The notes under the pieces were generated by a model. It did not search any database. It was given only the letters and a program-made list of their open reading frames with translations, and had not been told where the DNA came from. This document shows, piece after piece, positions 8,039-14,784 of a stretch of 14,784 bases of DNA. Each line of letters starts with the position of its first letter. The first letter of the stretch is position 1. The translations under genes and the position numbers were made by a program. The stretch is from NCBI GenBank assembly GCA_016649785.1, contig JAENXB010000050.1, positions 1 through 14,784 of the forward strand, in the 5' to 3' direction. Origin of the DNA: Flavobacteriaceae bacterium. GTDB taxonomy: Bacteria; Bacteroidota; Bacteroidia; Flavobacteriales; Flavobacteriaceae.

Positions 8039-8611
8039 ATGAATCCGGAATACATATAAAACAAAGATTTTAAAAGAGAGAATTTTACCGAAAAGGGATT
8101 CGTAAAAGCAGAATACGAAAACTGCACTTTTACGGGCTGTATTTTTACGAAAACAGATCTCGCCGGAATTATATTTTCTGAATGTGTATTTGAGAATTGC
8201 GATTTGAGTATGGCCAATTTAAAAAGCACAAGCTTTAGAGATGTCCGGTTTAAAGATTGCAAACTCCTGGGACTGCGTTTTGACGAGTGTGACAATTTTT
8301 TGCTTTCATTTAATTTTGAAGATTGCATTGTCAATTTTTCTTCATTCTACGGTTTAAAACTGAAAACTATAAAGTTTAAAGGCTGTAAACTGGAACAGGT
8401 GGATTTTGCAGAATCAGACCTTAGGAATTCCCGTTTTCAAAAATGTGCCTTAAGCGGGGCTAACTTTGGAAATACAAATCTGGAAAGTTCCGATCTACAA
8501 TCTGCCACAAATTTTTCGATTGATCCGGAGCCCAACCGGATTGCCAAGGCAAAATTTTCAGCTCAAAATATCACCGGACTACTGGATAAGTATAACATTA
8601 TTATAAAATAA
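8039..8611 (+). pseudogene. Pentapeptide-repeat protein gene with in-frame stop at codon 7
   Basis: From the ATG at 8039 the frame reads MNPEYI, then TAA (8057-8059), then NKDFKRENF and on without further stops to TAA at 8609. With the stop read through, the product is about 190 residues. Pentapeptide units with every fifth residue F, L or C begin upstream of any usable later start (ENCTFTGCIF, from about 8117) and continue to SDLRNSRFQKCALSGANF, followed by the typical tail SIDPEPNRIAKAKF...GLLDKYNIIIK. The later starts available are TTG 8204 or ATG 8210, giving about 134 residues and losing the first repeat coils. Intact relatives are right-handed beta-helix proteins of unknown role in Bacteroidota. 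The rest of the frame looks undamaged, so the nonsense change is recent, or a sequencing error, or the protein is made from the internal start. Confidence 0.65.
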
Positions 8612-8868
8612 ACACCCTTGAAGCGCTTCTGTATTGAGATCGTTTATTTTATTTTTCGCACGTAATTCAGATCGTTTATAATTTTCAAAGCGATTTAACA
8701 CTCTGTTATACCCTACTGTTTTTTAATAGGATAAATTCCCCATAAACTACATATAGCATACATTTTTATCAATTAAATAAAGGGGTGCGCAATATTTCTA
8801 ACTTTTTATTATAATTTTAAGTTAAAAAATAATTGTTAAATTAGTATATTTATGCAAAATAAATATAT
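8612..8868. other. AT-rich intergenic region upstream of the zinc-ribbon HTH gene
   Basis: No coding frame is credible. It holds a 10-bp palindrome GAAGCGCTTC (8620-8629) 8 nt after the pentapeptide stop, and two copies of AGATCGTTTAT at 8637-8647 and 8669-8679. The final 60 bases are very AT-rich and probably contain the promoter of the next gene, but I could not place both elements of a consensus promoter. Confidence 0.4.
8637..8679. repeat. Paired 11-bp direct repeats, possible operator
   Basis: AGATCGTTTAT occurs at 8637-8647 and again at 8669-8679, a start-to-start distance of 32 bp or about three helical turns. Same-face spacing is typical for regulator half-sites, but the repeats are about 190 bp from the next start codon and their meaning is uncertain. 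Confidence 0.3.
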
Positions 8869-9288
8869 ATGAAACTATTTTCGTGCCCAAAATGTCAAAA
8901 TAATCACATTATAAAGAGTGGTATCGTCAAGGGAAAACAGCGTTATTTATGTAAAAAATGCTCCTATTATTTCACGGTAAACAAGCTTGGGAAAAAGATC
9001 GACAATTATTACGTCACCAAAGCCTTACAGCTGTATCTGGAGGGATTGAGCTATCGTGAGATCGAACGGATTATAGGAGTTTCACACGTAACTGTGAGCA
9101 ATTGGGTAAAAGAGTATAAAATAAAAAAACCCACCAATGCAAATTACCATCCAACCTACCGGATTTTCAATCACCTTGAACTGGTGAAATATCTAAAAAA
9201 CAAAGATCAACTGGCTGGAGCAGGAATGATAATTACAGAATTAGGAGATAAGTTTATGTTGATAAAATGGGAACGTTTCAGGGATTAA
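8869..9288 (+). CDS. Zinc-ribbon/HTH protein related to IS1-type InsA
   Basis: The 139-residue protein starts with a zinc ribbon (C6-x2-C9 and C28-x2-C31; KSGIVKGKQRYLCKKC is the pattern of IS1 InsA and IS1595 N-termini). A helix-turn-helix follows at about 51-80 (LSYREIERIIGVSHVTVSNWV). The remaining 55 residues (HLELVKYLKNKDQLAGAGMIITELGDKFMLIKW) do not resemble a DDE nuclease and I do not recognise them as a named domain. No InsB-like frame follows and I see no flanking terminal inverted repeats. The gene lies 107 bp upstream of the porin on the same strand. It is therefore best read as a stand-alone DNA-binding protein, possibly a domesticated transposase domain regulating the uptake operon; that role is inference. 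A leftover IS fragment is the alternative. Confidence 0.75.
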   Translation: MKLFSCPKCQNNHIIKSGIVKGKQRYLCKKCSYYFTVNKLGKKIDNYYVTKALQLYLEGLSYREIERIIGVSHVTVSNWVKEYKIKKPTNANYHPTYRIFNHLELVKYLKNKDQLAGAGMIITELGDKFMLIKWERFRD

Positions 9289-9332
9289 CTATACTATTTT
9301 ACAAAAACCTATAACAGATTTTTTTTATGCCA

Positions 9333-9398
9333 CATAAAAATAGAATTTAGTATCAGAAATCTAACCAATGATTTCATAATCTAACCTCTATTTTTATG
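9333..9398 (+). promoter_or_regulatory. Hairpin covering the porin start codon, with 9-bp direct repeats
   Basis: CATAAAAATAGA (9333-9344) is perfectly complementary to TCTATTTTTATG (9387-9398), whose last three bases are the porin start codon. The loop holds a smaller stem (GAAATC 9356-9361, GATTTC 9370-9375) and two copies of AATCTAACC at 9358-9366 and 9378-9386, 20 bp apart. If transcribed, the fold would hide the start codon; the direct repeats could instead be a regulator-binding site. The 12-bp stem is AT-rich, so its strength in the cell is uncertain. Confidence 0.45.
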
Positions 9399-10610
9399 AA
9401 AAAAATTCTTTGCATCAGCCTTTTGGCACTTCTATCCTCAGAAATGTTTTCACAAGGCAATCCCGATTATGGATCGGGAATGAAGATCAAATTCAACGAA
9501 GACGGTTCCAATTACATGAGAATCATTGCCTGGGGACAAATGTATGCCCAATACAATGATGATGTTCCCGATGAACAAAAATCATTGGAATTTTCCACAA
9601 GAAGGGCAAGAATATTAACCTATGCACAATTTGGTTCGAAATTTTTAATTCTCGCTCATTTTGGCCTAAACTCCCTGAATGCTGATAATATGTCACCTGT
9701 TGGAAAAGATAATAGTGCACAACTCTTCTTTCACGATTTTTGGTTGCAATACAGCCTGACCAAAGATCACGCCATTGGTACAGGATTGCATTATTGGAAC
9801 GGAATTTCAAGGTTAAATAACCAGAGCTCACTTAACTTTTTGACCCTTGATAACAATAGACAATCGTGGTCTACTTTAGGTTTAACCGACCAATTTGCAA
9901 GGCACCAGGGAGTTTATGCAAAAGGAAGTATAGACAAATTTCAGTATCGGGTTGCTATTAATGAATCAATCACAAATGGATTAGACTCAAGAAATGTTCA
10001 GGATAACGTTGGAACTACCATTTATGCAGGCCGAAAAGAGCTTGGTTCGAAAGACGCAGGATTTAACTATGCCGGTTATTTTGAATACAATTTCTTAGAC
10101 CAGGAAAGCAATTTTCTGCCTTATAAAGTGGGAACTTATTTGGGCACAAAAAAAGTATTTAACCTGGGTGCGGGATTCTTTTTACATCCAAACGGAACAG
10201 TACGATCTAACGGGACAACAATCTCATCAGAAGACGTTTCAATTTTTGCAGTAGATGCATTTTATGATGCCCCGCTTGGAGAGAACAAAGGCGCTATTAC
10301 CGCTTATGCCGTTTACCAAAACAACGACTACGGGGAAAATTATTTATATAGTGCTTACGGTACCGGAAGTATGCTTTACGGGCATATCGGATATATGATC
10401 CCAACAGAAAAACTCACCAAATTACAACCCTATGTCTCTTTCGCGTCCAACAGTTATGATGCCGTAGATGATAATAGAAATGTTTTTGGAATTGGCACCA
10501 ATCTGTTTATGAATGGACACAATTCCAAACTGACTTTGGAGTACAAAAATGAAAAATTCGGGAGCAGTGAAACCGGAACGCTCACGCTTCAGGCAATGAT
10601 TTACCTATAA
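9396..10610 (+). CDS. Outer-membrane porin
   Basis: The 404-residue product has a signal peptide (about 1-19: MKKILCISLLALLSSEMFS, then QG). The remainder is rich in alternating polar/aromatic strands, glycine turns and aspartate/asparagine loops such as NYMRIIAWGQMYAQYND, FEYNFLDQ and LTLEYKNEKFGS, ending in a hydrophobic strand TLTLQAMIYL. These are the marks of an outer-membrane beta-barrel. Phosphate-selective O/P-type porins of Bacteroidota are the closest class I can suggest, from general appearance only. It is 24 nt upstream of the DUF4212 gene, so it is the first gene of an uptake operon and probably admits the symporter substrate to the periplasm. The start is set by the signal peptide; the start codon lies in a predicted hairpin. 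Confidence 0.82.
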   Translation: MKKILCISLLALLSSEMFSQGNPDYGSGMKIKFNEDGSNYMRIIAWGQMYAQYNDDVPDEQKSLEFSTRRARILTYAQFGSKFLILAHFGLNSLNADNMSPVGKDNSAQLFFHDFWLQYSLTKDHAIGTGLHYWNGISRLNNQSSLNFLTLDNNRQSWSTLGLTDQFARHQGVYAKGSIDKFQYRVAINESITNGLDSRNVQDNVGTTIYAGRKELGSKDAGFNYAGYFEYNFLDQESNFLPYKVGTYLGTKKVFNLGAGFFLHPNGTVRSNGTTISSEDVSIFAVDAFYDAPLGENKGAITAYAVYQNNDYGENYLYSAYGTGSMLYGHIGYMIPTEKLTKLQPYVSFASNSYDAVDDNRNVFGIGTNLFMNGHNSKLTLEYKNEKFGSSETGTLTLQAMIYL

Positions 10611-10634
10611 ACCAACCTTTTAATAACAAAAATT

Positions 10635-10892
10635 ATGGAAAAACAACAAAAAGCAACTGCGTATTGGAAGGAGAACCTACGTTACCTTCTAATTTTGCTA
10701 AGCATCTGGTTCCTGGTTTCTTATGGAGCAGGAATCCTGTTCAAGGATTTATTAGACAACTTTTCTCTGGGTGGATTTCCCCTTGGATTCTGGTTTGCAC
10801 AACAAGGTTCTATTTATGTATTTGTAATTCTGATTTTTGTCTACGTTCGATTGATGAACAAATTGGATAAAAAATACGGATTTGATGAATAA
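10635..10892 (+). CDS. DUF4212 protein, sodium/solute symporter small subunit
   Basis: An 85-residue inner-membrane protein with two membrane segments (about 16-36 and 51-72) joined by a short loop containing GGFPLGFWFAQQGSIYVFV, and a charged C-terminus (RLMNKLDKKYGFDE). These features match the DUF4212 (putative solute:sodium symporter small subunit) family, whose members are encoded directly before a VC_2705-type large subunit, as here, with a 48-nt gap. By analogy with ActP-associated small membrane proteins it probably assembles with or stabilises the transporter. Initiates at ATG within AAAATTATGG with no Shine-Dalgarno. Confidence 0.92.
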   Translation: MEKQQKATAYWKENLRYLLILLSIWFLVSYGAGILFKDLLDNFSLGGFPLGFWFAQQGSIYVFVILIFVYVRLMNKLDKKYGFDE

Positions 10893-10940
10893 ACCCAACT
10901 TTTCAATCTCTTACAATCTAACTAATTAATATTTACAGAA

Positions 10941-12653
10941 ATGGATGTACAAACTTGGACATATATAATTGTAGGGCTGTCCTTTGCGCTCTATATAGGA
11001 ATTGCAATCTGGTCAAGAGCCAGTTCGACCAAAGAATTTTATATAGCCGGAGGTAGCGTTTCTCCCCTGGCAAATGGGATGGCAACCGCTGCCGACTGGA
11101 TGAGTGCCGCATCCTATATATCAATGGCCGGACTTATTTCCTTTATGGGATATGACGGAGCCGTCTATTTAATGGGCTGGACAGGTGGATATGTGCTTCT
11201 GGCATTATTGCTTGCTCCCTATTTGAGAAAATTCGGAAAATTTACCGTTCCCGATTTTATTGGAGATCGATATTACTCTAACACTGCCCGAATTGTAGCA
11301 GTAATTTGTGCCGTGATAATTTCATTTACTTATGTTGCCGGCCAAATGCGTGGCGCGGGAGTTGTTTTTTCCAAATTCCTGGAAGTTGATATTGATACAG
11401 GAGTTTACATTGGGGTTGTTATAATCCTGTTTTATGCGGTTTTAGGTGGAATGAAAGGGGTTACCTATACTCAGGTAGCACAATATTGTGTTTTGATTTT
11501 TGCCTTTATGGTCCCCGCTATTTTTATATCCATTCAAATGACGGGAAACCCAATTCCACAAATTGGAATGGGAAGCACCTTAGCCGATGGATCTGGAACT
11601 TATTTAATAGATAAATTAAATAGTTTATCCACAGAACTCGGTTTTACAGAATATACCAGTGGCACAAAATCCATGGTTGATGTAATTGCAATCACACTTG
11701 CCTTAATGGTAGGGACCGCAGGTTTACCCCACGTGATCATACGCTTCTTTACAGTAAAAAAAGTTAAAGATGCAAGAAAATCTGCCGGGTTAGCGCTACT
11801 GTTTATTGCGATACTTTATACTACGGCTCCTGCAATTTCAATATTTGCACGAACCAATTTAATTACTACCGTGAGCAATCAGGAATATATCAATATGCCG
11901 GGTTGGTTCAAAACATGGGAAAAAACAGGTCTTTTAGCATTCGACGATAAAAATAAGGATGGTAAAATTCAATACGTTGCAGACAATGGGACCAATGAAC
12001 TAACCATTGATCGTGACATTATTGTTCTTGCAAATCCTGAAATTGCCAATTTGCCTAACTGGGTCATCGCTTTGGTTGCTGCAGGAGCTTTAGCCGCTGC
12101 TTTGTCCACAGCTGCAGGTTTATTGTTGGTAATTTCATCTGCTATATCACATGATTTGATTAAAAGAATAATAAAACCGGACATTTCAGATAAAGGAGAA
12201 CTTTGGGCTGCACGTATTGCAGCTACTGTTGCTGTTGTTATTGCGGGTTACTTTGGAATTCACCCTCCCGGCTTTGTGGCAGCCGTAGTGGCACTGGCAT
12301 TTGGTTTGGCGGCCGCCTCGTTTTTCCCCGCCATTATTTTGGGGATCTTTTATAAGAAGATGAATAAAGAAGGAGCCGTTTCAGGAATGATCGTTGGAAT
12401 GTTATTTATGCTGTTTTATATACTCAAGTTCAAATTCGGAATTTTTGATGGAGGAAAAGAAGCCGTTGAAGGTTTAAAATCCAGCTGGTGGTTTGGAATT
12501 TCTCCTGAAGGTTTTGGAACAGTGGCCATGATCGCCAACTTTGTTGTGGCTTTAACAGTAAATATCTTTACAAAAGAACCACCACAGGAGGTTCAGGACA
12601 TTGTTGAGCATATCCGAATTCCATCTGCAGCAGGAGAAGCAGTCTCTCATTAA
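10941..12653 (+). CDS. VC_2705-type sodium:solute symporter, large subunit
   Basis: A 570-residue inner-membrane transporter of the SSS family (LeuT fold, about 13 membrane segments) that imports a small solute with sodium. Family marks include STKEFYIAGGSVSPLANGMATAADWMSAASYIS near the N-terminus, FTVPDFIGDRYYSNTARIV, GTAGLPHVIIRFFTVKKVKDAR in mid-protein and AAALSTAAGLLLVISSAISHDL further on. ActP-like members take up acetate or other short carboxylates, but the substrate here is not shown. An extra-membrane loop (about 320-355) holds DKNKDGKI (336-343), a calcium-type loop resembling an EF-hand start. The gene follows the small-subunit gene by 48 nt and is closed by two stem-loops, so porin, small and large subunit form an operon. 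Confidence 0.95.
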   Translation: MDVQTWTYIIVGLSFALYIGIAIWSRASSTKEFYIAGGSVSPLANGMATAADWMSAASYISMAGLISFMGYDGAVYLMGWTGGYVLLALLLAPYLRKFGKFTVPDFIGDRYYSNTARIVAVICAVIISFTYVAGQMRGAGVVFSKFLEVDIDTGVYIGVVIILFYAVLGGMKGVTYTQVAQYCVLIFAFMVPAIFISIQMTGNPIPQIGMGSTLADGSGTYLIDKLNSLSTELGFTEYTSGTKSMVDVIAITLALMVGTAGLPHVIIRFFTVKKVKDARKSAGLALLFIAILYTTAPAISIFARTNLITTVSNQEYINMPGWFKTWEKTGLLAFDDKNKDGKIQYVADNGTNELTIDRDIIVLANPEIANLPNWVIALVAAGALAAALSTAAGLLLVISSAISHDLIKRIIKPDISDKGELWAARIAATVAVVIAGYFGIHPPGFVAAVVALAFGLAAASFFPAIILGIFYKKMNKEGAVSGMIVGMLFMLFYILKFKFGIFDGGKEAVEGLKSSWWFGISPEGFGTVAMIANFVVALTVNIFTKEPPQEVQDIVEHIRIPSAAGEAVSH

Positions 12654-12673
12654 TTTAATCTTTTAATTATTTT

Positions 12674-12735
12674 AATTCTCTGCTCTTCATTTAAGGGCAG
12701 GGAATTGTTTTAATATAGAATTAAAACTTTTTTTT
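12674..12735 (+). terminator. Tandem terminators after the symporter operon
   Basis: First stem: AATTCTCTGC (12674-12683) with GCAGGGAATT (12697-12706), ten pairs with one G-T wobble, followed by GTTTT. Second stem: GTTTTAAT (12707-12714) with ATTAAAAC (12720-12727), 5-nt loop, followed by eight T. The second is a textbook intrinsic terminator. Together they separate the uptake operon from the sensor genes. Confidence 0.75.
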
Positions 12736-12743
12736 ATACATTG

Positions 12744-12759
12744 AATTCAGATCTGAATT
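12744..12759. promoter_or_regulatory. 16-bp perfect palindrome, possible operator
   Basis: AATTCAGATCTGAATT is perfectly self-complementary, 68 bp upstream of the next ATG, in the only gap from which the sensor-kinase unit can be transcribed. A dimeric regulator site is possible. No clear TTG/TAnnTTTG promoter pair was found beside it. Confidence 0.35.
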
Positions 12760-12827
12760 AATAAAAATTAATGTTTGTAAAGCATTAGATTGGTTGTTTC
12801 CTACTTAATATCAACCTGACCCAGAAA

Positions 12828-13022
12828 ATGAAAAAGCGCCACGAACAAAAACTCATTCTTATAACCTTCGGGTTGTTTATTGCTTTTAACTTACCTATCC
12901 TGTTATTATTTGACAGCAGTGTGAATTTATTTGGTATTCCAAAAGTGTACGTTTTCATATTTCTTGTTTGGGCCTCTTCAATTATATTAACATTTTATAT
13001 TACAAAGAGATACAATGAGTAG
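12828..13022 (+). CDS. Small two-segment membrane protein upstream of SSS-sensor kinase
   Basis: A 64-residue protein of unknown family. It has a basic N-terminus (MKKRHEQK), two hydrophobic helices (about 9-27 and 39-58) and a basic/polar end (TKRYNE), so it should be an inner-membrane hairpin. Its last eight bases (ATGAGTAG) overlap the start of the transporter-kinase gene, a strong sign of translational coupling. Its size and layout recall the DUF4212 subunit that accompanies the nearby symporter, though I see no clear sequence match. I infer that it may be an accessory subunit of the kinase's transporter domain. Coding status is supported by the overlap, the clean start and the membrane pattern. 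Confidence 0.8.
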   Translation: MKKRHEQKLILITFGLFIAFNLPILLLFDSSVNLFGIPKVYVFIFLVWASSIILTFYITKRYNE

Positions 13023-14784
13023 TGTAGGGCTGTTAGCAATACTGGTGATTTATTTGGCTTTTCTTTTTGTCATTGCCAGTTGGGCAGAGAAAAAGAAGAA
13101 CAGCAAATGGACCAATAATGCGTATGTCTACACACTTTCACTTGCAGTTTATTGTTCTGCCTGGACTTATTATGGCAGCATTGGAGTAGCTGCGGAATCT
13201 GGATTAAGCTATTTGACTATTTATCTGGGACCAATAATAATTATCCCTGCCTGGATCGTGGTTTTGCGAAAAATAATTCGAATTTCCAGAGTGAATAAGA
13301 TTTCCGGAATTGCAGATTTTATTTCCCTGAGGTATGGTAATGACCGGTTTTTAGGAGCTTTGGTGACTATGGTTTGCGTCGTGGGAATTTTGCCATACAT
13401 CGCCTTGCAACTCAAAGCGATCTCGGAAACTTTTCATATTGTGACACGAACCTCTTCCAGCTCAAATATTTTAAATGATACCACAACCTATGTGGCCATT
13501 GCGTTAGCACTTTTTGCTTCTTATTACGGGACAAGGTATTTTGACGCCTCTGAAAAGAGGAAAGGAATTGTAACGGCCATAGCAATGGAATCCTTGCTGA
13601 AACTCTTTTTCTTTTTAATTATTGGGGTATATGTCACCTATTTTGTTTTTGACGGTTTTCAGGATATCTATGATCAGGCATCTGTTTTGGAAAATTTTGC
13701 CAAACGAAATACCATAGGGGATTTCCCGCAGGCCATCAACTGGTTTTTTCTTTGCATGCTTTCTATGTTTGCCATTTTTTTGCTGCCAAGACAATTTCAT
13801 GTAAGCATCATTGAAAACAATAGGGAAAAACATATCAAAACGGCAATTTGGCTGTTTCCGTTGTATTTACTGTTGTTTAATCTTTTTGTATATCCAATTG
13901 CCTGGGGTGGTAATATTTTATTTGACGGCATAAATGTAAATTCAGATATGTATTCCTTGCTCATCGCTCAATTATTCAACAATCAAATCCTCACTTTATT
14001 GGTTTTTTTAGGGGGTTTTTCGGCAGCCATTTCTATGATAGTTGTTTCTACCATAGCCCTTTCAACTATGCTTAGCAACAACCTTTTAATTCCTTATGGA
14101 TTGATTGGAAAAATGCAAAGTGAAGAGCAAATAAAAAATAGTTCGCTTATTTTAAACCTTCGGAAAATTGGTATTTTCTCACTCATTATAATAGCCTATT
14201 TCATCTATAGATATTTTGCCTTAGACTACTCCCTGGTTTCTATAGGATTGCTTTCATTTGTAGTTATAGCCCAATTGGCCCCTTCATTTTTTGGAGCCAT
14301 TCTTTGGAAAAGGGGTTCTGCAAAAGGCGCGATCTCCGGGATCGTTATTGGTTTTTTGATCTGTTTTTACACTTTGCTATTGCCTTTCACCATAGGAATT
14401 GCAAATCTTGAAAGCAGCTTTATTTCAGAAGGTCTTTTCGGAATTGAACTTCTAAAACCTTTTCAATTGTTTGGATTAGATTATCTGGAACCGGTTACCC
14501 ATTCCTTTTTCTGGAGTATATTTTTTAACTTTTTCACCTACGTGTCGGTATCCATTATTTCCAAAGGAAACTATAGAGAACGAAACTATGCCGAGATGTA
14601 TGTGGATATTGACAGATATATTACCAATCATGAAAACGCATTTGTTTGGAAAGGAACTGCCTATATTTCAGATATTGAAAAAGTTTTACAGCGATTTTTA
14701 GGCAAGGAAAAAACCAAAAGGGCGCTGAGAATTTTCAACCTGAAATACGGAATAGACAAAGACACCACCATGGCCGATGCCCGA
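13015..14784 (+). CDS. SSS transporter-domain sensor histidine kinase (N-terminal part, runs off window)
   Basis: An open frame of 590 codons with no stop by the window end. Residues 1 to about 510 are a sodium:solute symporter domain with about 13 membrane segments: YVYTLSLAVYCSAWTYYGS, ISGIADFISLRYGNDR, LPYIALQLKAI, LPRQFHVSIIENN and a SAAISMIVVSTIALSTMLSNNL segment. The last 40 or so residues (AYISDIEKVLQRFLGKEKTKRALRIF, from 549) match a STAC linker, the element that joins SSS domains to two-component kinases. I therefore infer a CbrA-like protein whose PAS and histidine kinase domains lie beyond the edge; those are not visible. It would sense, and perhaps transport, a nutrient. It overlaps the 64-residue gene by 8 nt. 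The start ATG (MSSVGLLAILVIYLAF) suits the first membrane helix. Confidence 0.88.
   Translation, partial: MSSVGLLAILVIYLAFLFVIASWAEKKKNSKWTNNAYVYTLSLAVYCSAWTYYGSIGVAAESGLSYLTIYLGPIIIIPAWIVVLRKIIRISRVNKISGIADFISLRYGNDRFLGALVTMVCVVGILPYIALQLKAISETFHIVTRTSSSSNILNDTTTYVAIALALFASYYGTRYFDASEKRKGIVTAIAMESLLKLFFFLIIGVYVTYFVFDGFQDIYDQASVLENFAKRNTIGDFPQAINWFFLCMLSMFAIFLLPRQFHVSIIENNREKHIKTAIWLFPLYLLLFNLFVYPIAWGGNILFDGINVNSDMYSLLIAQLFNNQILTLLVFLGGFSAAISMIVVSTIALSTMLSNNLLIPYGLIGKMQSEEQIKNSSLILNLRKIGIFSLIIIAYFIYRYFALDYSLVSIGLLSFVVIAQLAPSFFGAILWKRGSAKGAISGIVIGFLICFYTLLLPFTIGIANLESSFISEGLFGIELLKPFQLFGLDYLEPVTHSFFWSIFFNFFTYVSVSIISKGNYRERNYAEMYVDIDRYITNHENAFVWKGTAYISDIEKVLQRFLGKEKTKRALRIFNLKYGIDKDTTMADAR

Noticed and set aside
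7912..8334. Minus-strand reading frame of 140 codons opposite the pentapeptide gene
   Set aside because: The Ser/Lys/Phe-rich product has no family resemblance, and the plus strand carries clear pentapeptide repeats over the same bases.
8612..8868. tRNA or other structured RNA gene in the spacer
   Set aside because: No cloverleaf or conserved TTCGANTC-type T-arm was found, and the region is too AT-rich for a tRNA.
10664..10870. Second plus-strand frame overlapping the DUF4212 gene
   Set aside because: The DUF4212 frame has the family membrane pattern and the right position before the large subunit; the other frame has neither.

Overview
This window looks like chromosomal DNA from a Bacteroidota bacterium, most likely a member of the Flavobacteriaceae. 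That assignment is inference. It rests on low GC content, several TAnnTTTG-type (Bacteroidetes sigma-A) -7 elements, mostly absent Shine-Dalgarno sequences, and the protein set: a pentapeptide protein, a DUF4212/VC_2705 symporter pair, and a sensor kinase with an SSS transporter domain.

Left part (about 1-7821) is housekeeping. alaS runs leftward and ends near a strong stem-loop. Divergent from it is a tightly packed rightward run: an M23 metallopeptidase with a membrane anchor, a small MerR-type regulator, a LemA protein, a cytosolic TPM-domain protein and a secreted, glycine-rich TPM-domain protein. Spacings are 1-base overlap, 1 nt, 11 nt and 0 nt, so one transcript is likely. Its theme is the cell envelope. 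This run converges on der, the tandem-GTPase ribosome assembly factor, across a 389-bp spacer full of inverted repeats.

Middle part (7822-9395): a pentapeptide-repeat gene whose apparent original reading frame is broken by an in-frame TAA at codon 7, then an AT-rich spacer, then a small zinc-ribbon plus helix-turn-helix protein that resembles the DNA-binding half of IS1-type transposases but has no transposase partner beside it.

Right part (9396-14784) is a solute-uptake and sensing module. An outer-membrane porin, a small DUF4212 symporter subunit and a large VC_2705-type sodium/solute symporter form one apparent operon closed by two consecutive stem-loops. A second unit follows: a 64-residue membrane protein overlapping by 8 nt a long gene that runs off the window. 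That gene encodes an SSS transporter domain followed by a STAC-like linker, the architecture of CbrA-like transporter-coupled histidine kinases. The porin would admit substrate, the symporter would import it, and the kinase would sense it; acetate or another small carboxylate is a plausible substrate but is not shown by the sequence.

The most interesting points are the orphan transposase-like DNA-binding protein next to the uptake operon, a hairpin that would bury the porin start codon together with paired 9-bp direct repeats, the small protein overlapping the transporter-kinase, the broken pentapeptide gene, and the inverted-repeat spacer between the TPM gene and der.
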